Assembly: GCF_051014685.1 (NCBI RefSeq)
Contig: NW_027478854.1
Location: forward strand, 62,001-126,000
From: Ptiloglossa arizonensis
Taxonomy: Eukaryota > Arthropoda > Insecta > Hymenoptera > Colletidae
DNA length: 64,000 bases
Reading direction: 5' to 3'
The notes under the pieces are model-generated. The model was not told the DNA's origin, searched no databases, and worked only from the letters and a program-made list of their open reading frames with translations. Position 1 is the stretch's first letter, and every line of letters starts with the position of its first letter. Of the stretch, positions 63,340-64,000 are shown in pieces. Both the position numbers and the translations under genes were made by a program.

Positions 63340-63514
63340 TCTCGCGAACGGATTGACCAATCCGCAAAATTTCTGTTGCATCTGAAAGTAGAAACTCGCC
63401 CGATTACAACGGTATGCGTACTTTTCCCCTAGACCGTTCTAGTTATGCTTGTCGAGCATCAGAACTGCGAAAATTTTGAGTTTCTCAAGCGTTTCTTACC
63501 TACAAACTGCCATA
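63340..63514 (+). repeat. Representative 175-bp monomer
   Basis: A near-consensus unit used here as the numbering reference. Landmarks by monomer position: 3-8 TCGCGA palindrome; 27-33 A4T3 tract; 51-58 AGAAACTC, complementary to GAGTTTCT at 139-146; 59-75 CENP-B-box-like 17-mer; 89-94 the variable site CCTAGG / CCTAGA / CCTAGT that separates many subtypes; 94-101 and 122-129 arms of a short inverted repeat; 106-115 the two alternatives ATTCGTTTCG and ATGCTTGTCG; 131-138 A4T4 tract; 160-165 a variable hexamer near the end of the unit (CCTCCA, CCTACA, CTTCCA, CATCCA and others). Stops lie in every frame on both strands (for example plus-strand TGA at 15 and 138, TAG at 50 and 91). GC is about 44% with 13 CpG by hand count. 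Confidence 0.9.
63398..63414 (-). other. Degenerate CENP-B-box-like 17-mer (one example per monomer)
   Basis: On the minus strand this reads TACCGTTGTAATCGGGC. Against the core pattern known for the mammalian CENP-B box (NTTCGNNNNANNCGGGN), seven of nine defined bases match: the whole CGGG half, the central A, and the CG of TTCG. The TT of TTCG is AC. The 17-mer is present in most monomers. In the GCCAGATT and GCTCGATT subtypes the CGGG half is broken, so motif-positive and motif-negative units are interspersed within the HORs. Given the missing TT, binding by a CENP-B-like protein is unproven and chance similarity is possible. Confidence 0.3.
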
Positions 63515-64000
63515 TCTCGCGAACGGATTGACCAATCCGCAAAATTTCTGTTGCATCTGAAAGAAGAAACTCGCCCGATTACAACGGTATGCGTACTTTT
63601 CCCCTAGTCCGTTCTAGTTATTCGTTTCGAGCATCAGAACTGCGAAAATTTTGAGTTTCTCAAGCGTTTCTTACCTACAAACTGCCATATCTCGCGAACG
63701 GATTGACCAATCCGCAAAATTTCTGTTGCATCTGAAAGTAGAAACTCGCCCGATTACAACGGTATGCGTACTTTTCCCCTAGACCCTTCTAGTTATGCTT
63801 GTCGAGCATCAGAACTAAGAAAATTTTGAGTTTCTCAAGCGTTTCTTACATCCAAACTGCCATATCTCGCGAACGGATCGACCAATCCGCAAAATTTCTG
63901 TTGCATCTGAAAGTAGAAACTCGCCCGATTACAACGGTATGCGTACTTTTCCCCTAGGCCGTTGTAGTTATTCGTTTCGAGCATGAGAACTGCGAAAATT

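Larger units (their letters stand above)
1..64000 (+). repeat. Satellite DNA array, 175-bp monomer, about 366 units, head to tail
   Basis: Seen directly: the landmark TCTCGCGAAC and its variants recur every 175 bp, occasionally 174, from 8 to 63865 in one orientation. 365 intervals of 175 bp minus 18 one-base deletions equals the observed 63857 bp. The deletions fall near 304, 5378, 6777, 12200, 13774, 14124, 17622, 18148, 19549, 19904, 25279, 25997, 27396, 27743, 29831, 60880, 62105 and 63153. No inverted monomer and no foreign sequence was found. Unit length and HOR organisation are typical of eukaryotic centromeric or pericentromeric satellites; that chromosomal location is inferred. Neighbouring monomers differ at several positions, while monomers one HOR period apart are nearly identical. 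I do not recognise the family. Confidence 0.97.
62641..64000 (+). repeat. 7-monomer HOR, copy 3, rearranged, running off the window
   Basis: Starts as copies 1 and 2 with GAGAATCAG near 62755 and GCGAATATTTT near 62945. It then skips the CCACTAGG unit and goes straight to the CTGATGC / GCAACGG / AGAAATGCG unit, which includes the 174-bp allele near 63153. Later units alternate CTAGTCC and CTAGACC types. The unit at 63690 has the private changes CTAGACCCTTC and AGAACTAAG, and the last partial unit at 63865 is the GGATCGACC / CATGAG type. The array continues beyond 64000. Confidence 0.85.

Noticed and set aside
1..64000. CRISPR array or other prokaryotic direct-repeat system
   Set aside because: There are no unique spacers: the entire 175-bp unit repeats with small differences, and there is no leader or cas gene. 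Unit size and array length fit a eukaryotic satellite.
1..64000. Telomeric or microsatellite tracts, rDNA, or unique flanking DNA
   Set aside because: None was seen. The exact length account of 365 units minus 18 one-base deletions leaves no space for such sequence.
1..64000. Assigning the array to a named satellite family or species
   Set aside because: I do not recognise the monomer, and no search could be run. Length and HOR structure alone are shared by many unrelated eukaryotic satellites.

Overview
The whole window is one uninterrupted satellite DNA array. Every base from 1 to 64000 belongs to head-to-tail copies, all in one orientation, of a 175-bp monomer. I see no gene, RNA gene, transposon, CRISPR array or unique sequence. 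Taking the first base of the landmark TCTCGCGAAC as monomer position 1, starts run from 8 to 63865. That distance (63857 bp) equals 365 x 175 minus 18, and I located exactly 18 one-base deletions, so there is no room for a hidden insertion. The window holds 365 complete monomers, the last 7 bases of another at the left and the first 136 bases of another at the right.

A single 64-kb block of tandem 175-bp units near nucleosomal length, with higher-order repeats (HORs), indicates eukaryotic centromeric, pericentromeric or other heterochromatic DNA. I do not recognise the satellite family and cannot name the organism. The monomer is about 44% GC and CpG-rich (13 CpG in a 175-bp consensus, observed/expected about 1.6 by hand count). 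This argues against long-term heavy cytosine methylation and weakly favours an invertebrate or another lineage with little DNA methylation.

Layout: (1) 1-1756, irregular mosaic of monomer types. (2) 1757-5256, two copies of a 10-monomer HOR (1750 bp). (3) 5257-12603, mosaic of types shared with the next block. (4) 12604-19947, four copies of a 13-monomer HOR, full or rearranged to 9, 11 and 9 monomers, with hybrid monomers at two of the junctions. (5) 19948-23097, mosaic. (6) about 23098-29830, a divergent subfamily island with its own 6-monomer HOR. (7) about 29831-37967, mosaic matching the other side of the island. (8) 37968-48642, a regular 12-monomer HOR (2100 bp), four full copies and one cut to 9. 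(9) 48643-60192, variable HORs including a large near-identical duplication at an offset of 4025 bp. (10) 60193-64000, a 7-monomer HOR of 1224 bp.

Nothing here codes for protein. The monomer has stop codons in all three frames of both strands, and 175 is not a multiple of 3, so open frames stay under about 90 codons. Candidate functional signals are structural: a degenerate CENP-B-box-like 17-mer, two A/T tracts about ten helical turns apart, and a short inverted repeat that is perfect in one monomer subtype. The main content is a record of unequal crossing-over and conversion among HOR units. All comparisons were made by eye; identities are approximate, and block edges are good to about one monomer unless stated otherwise.
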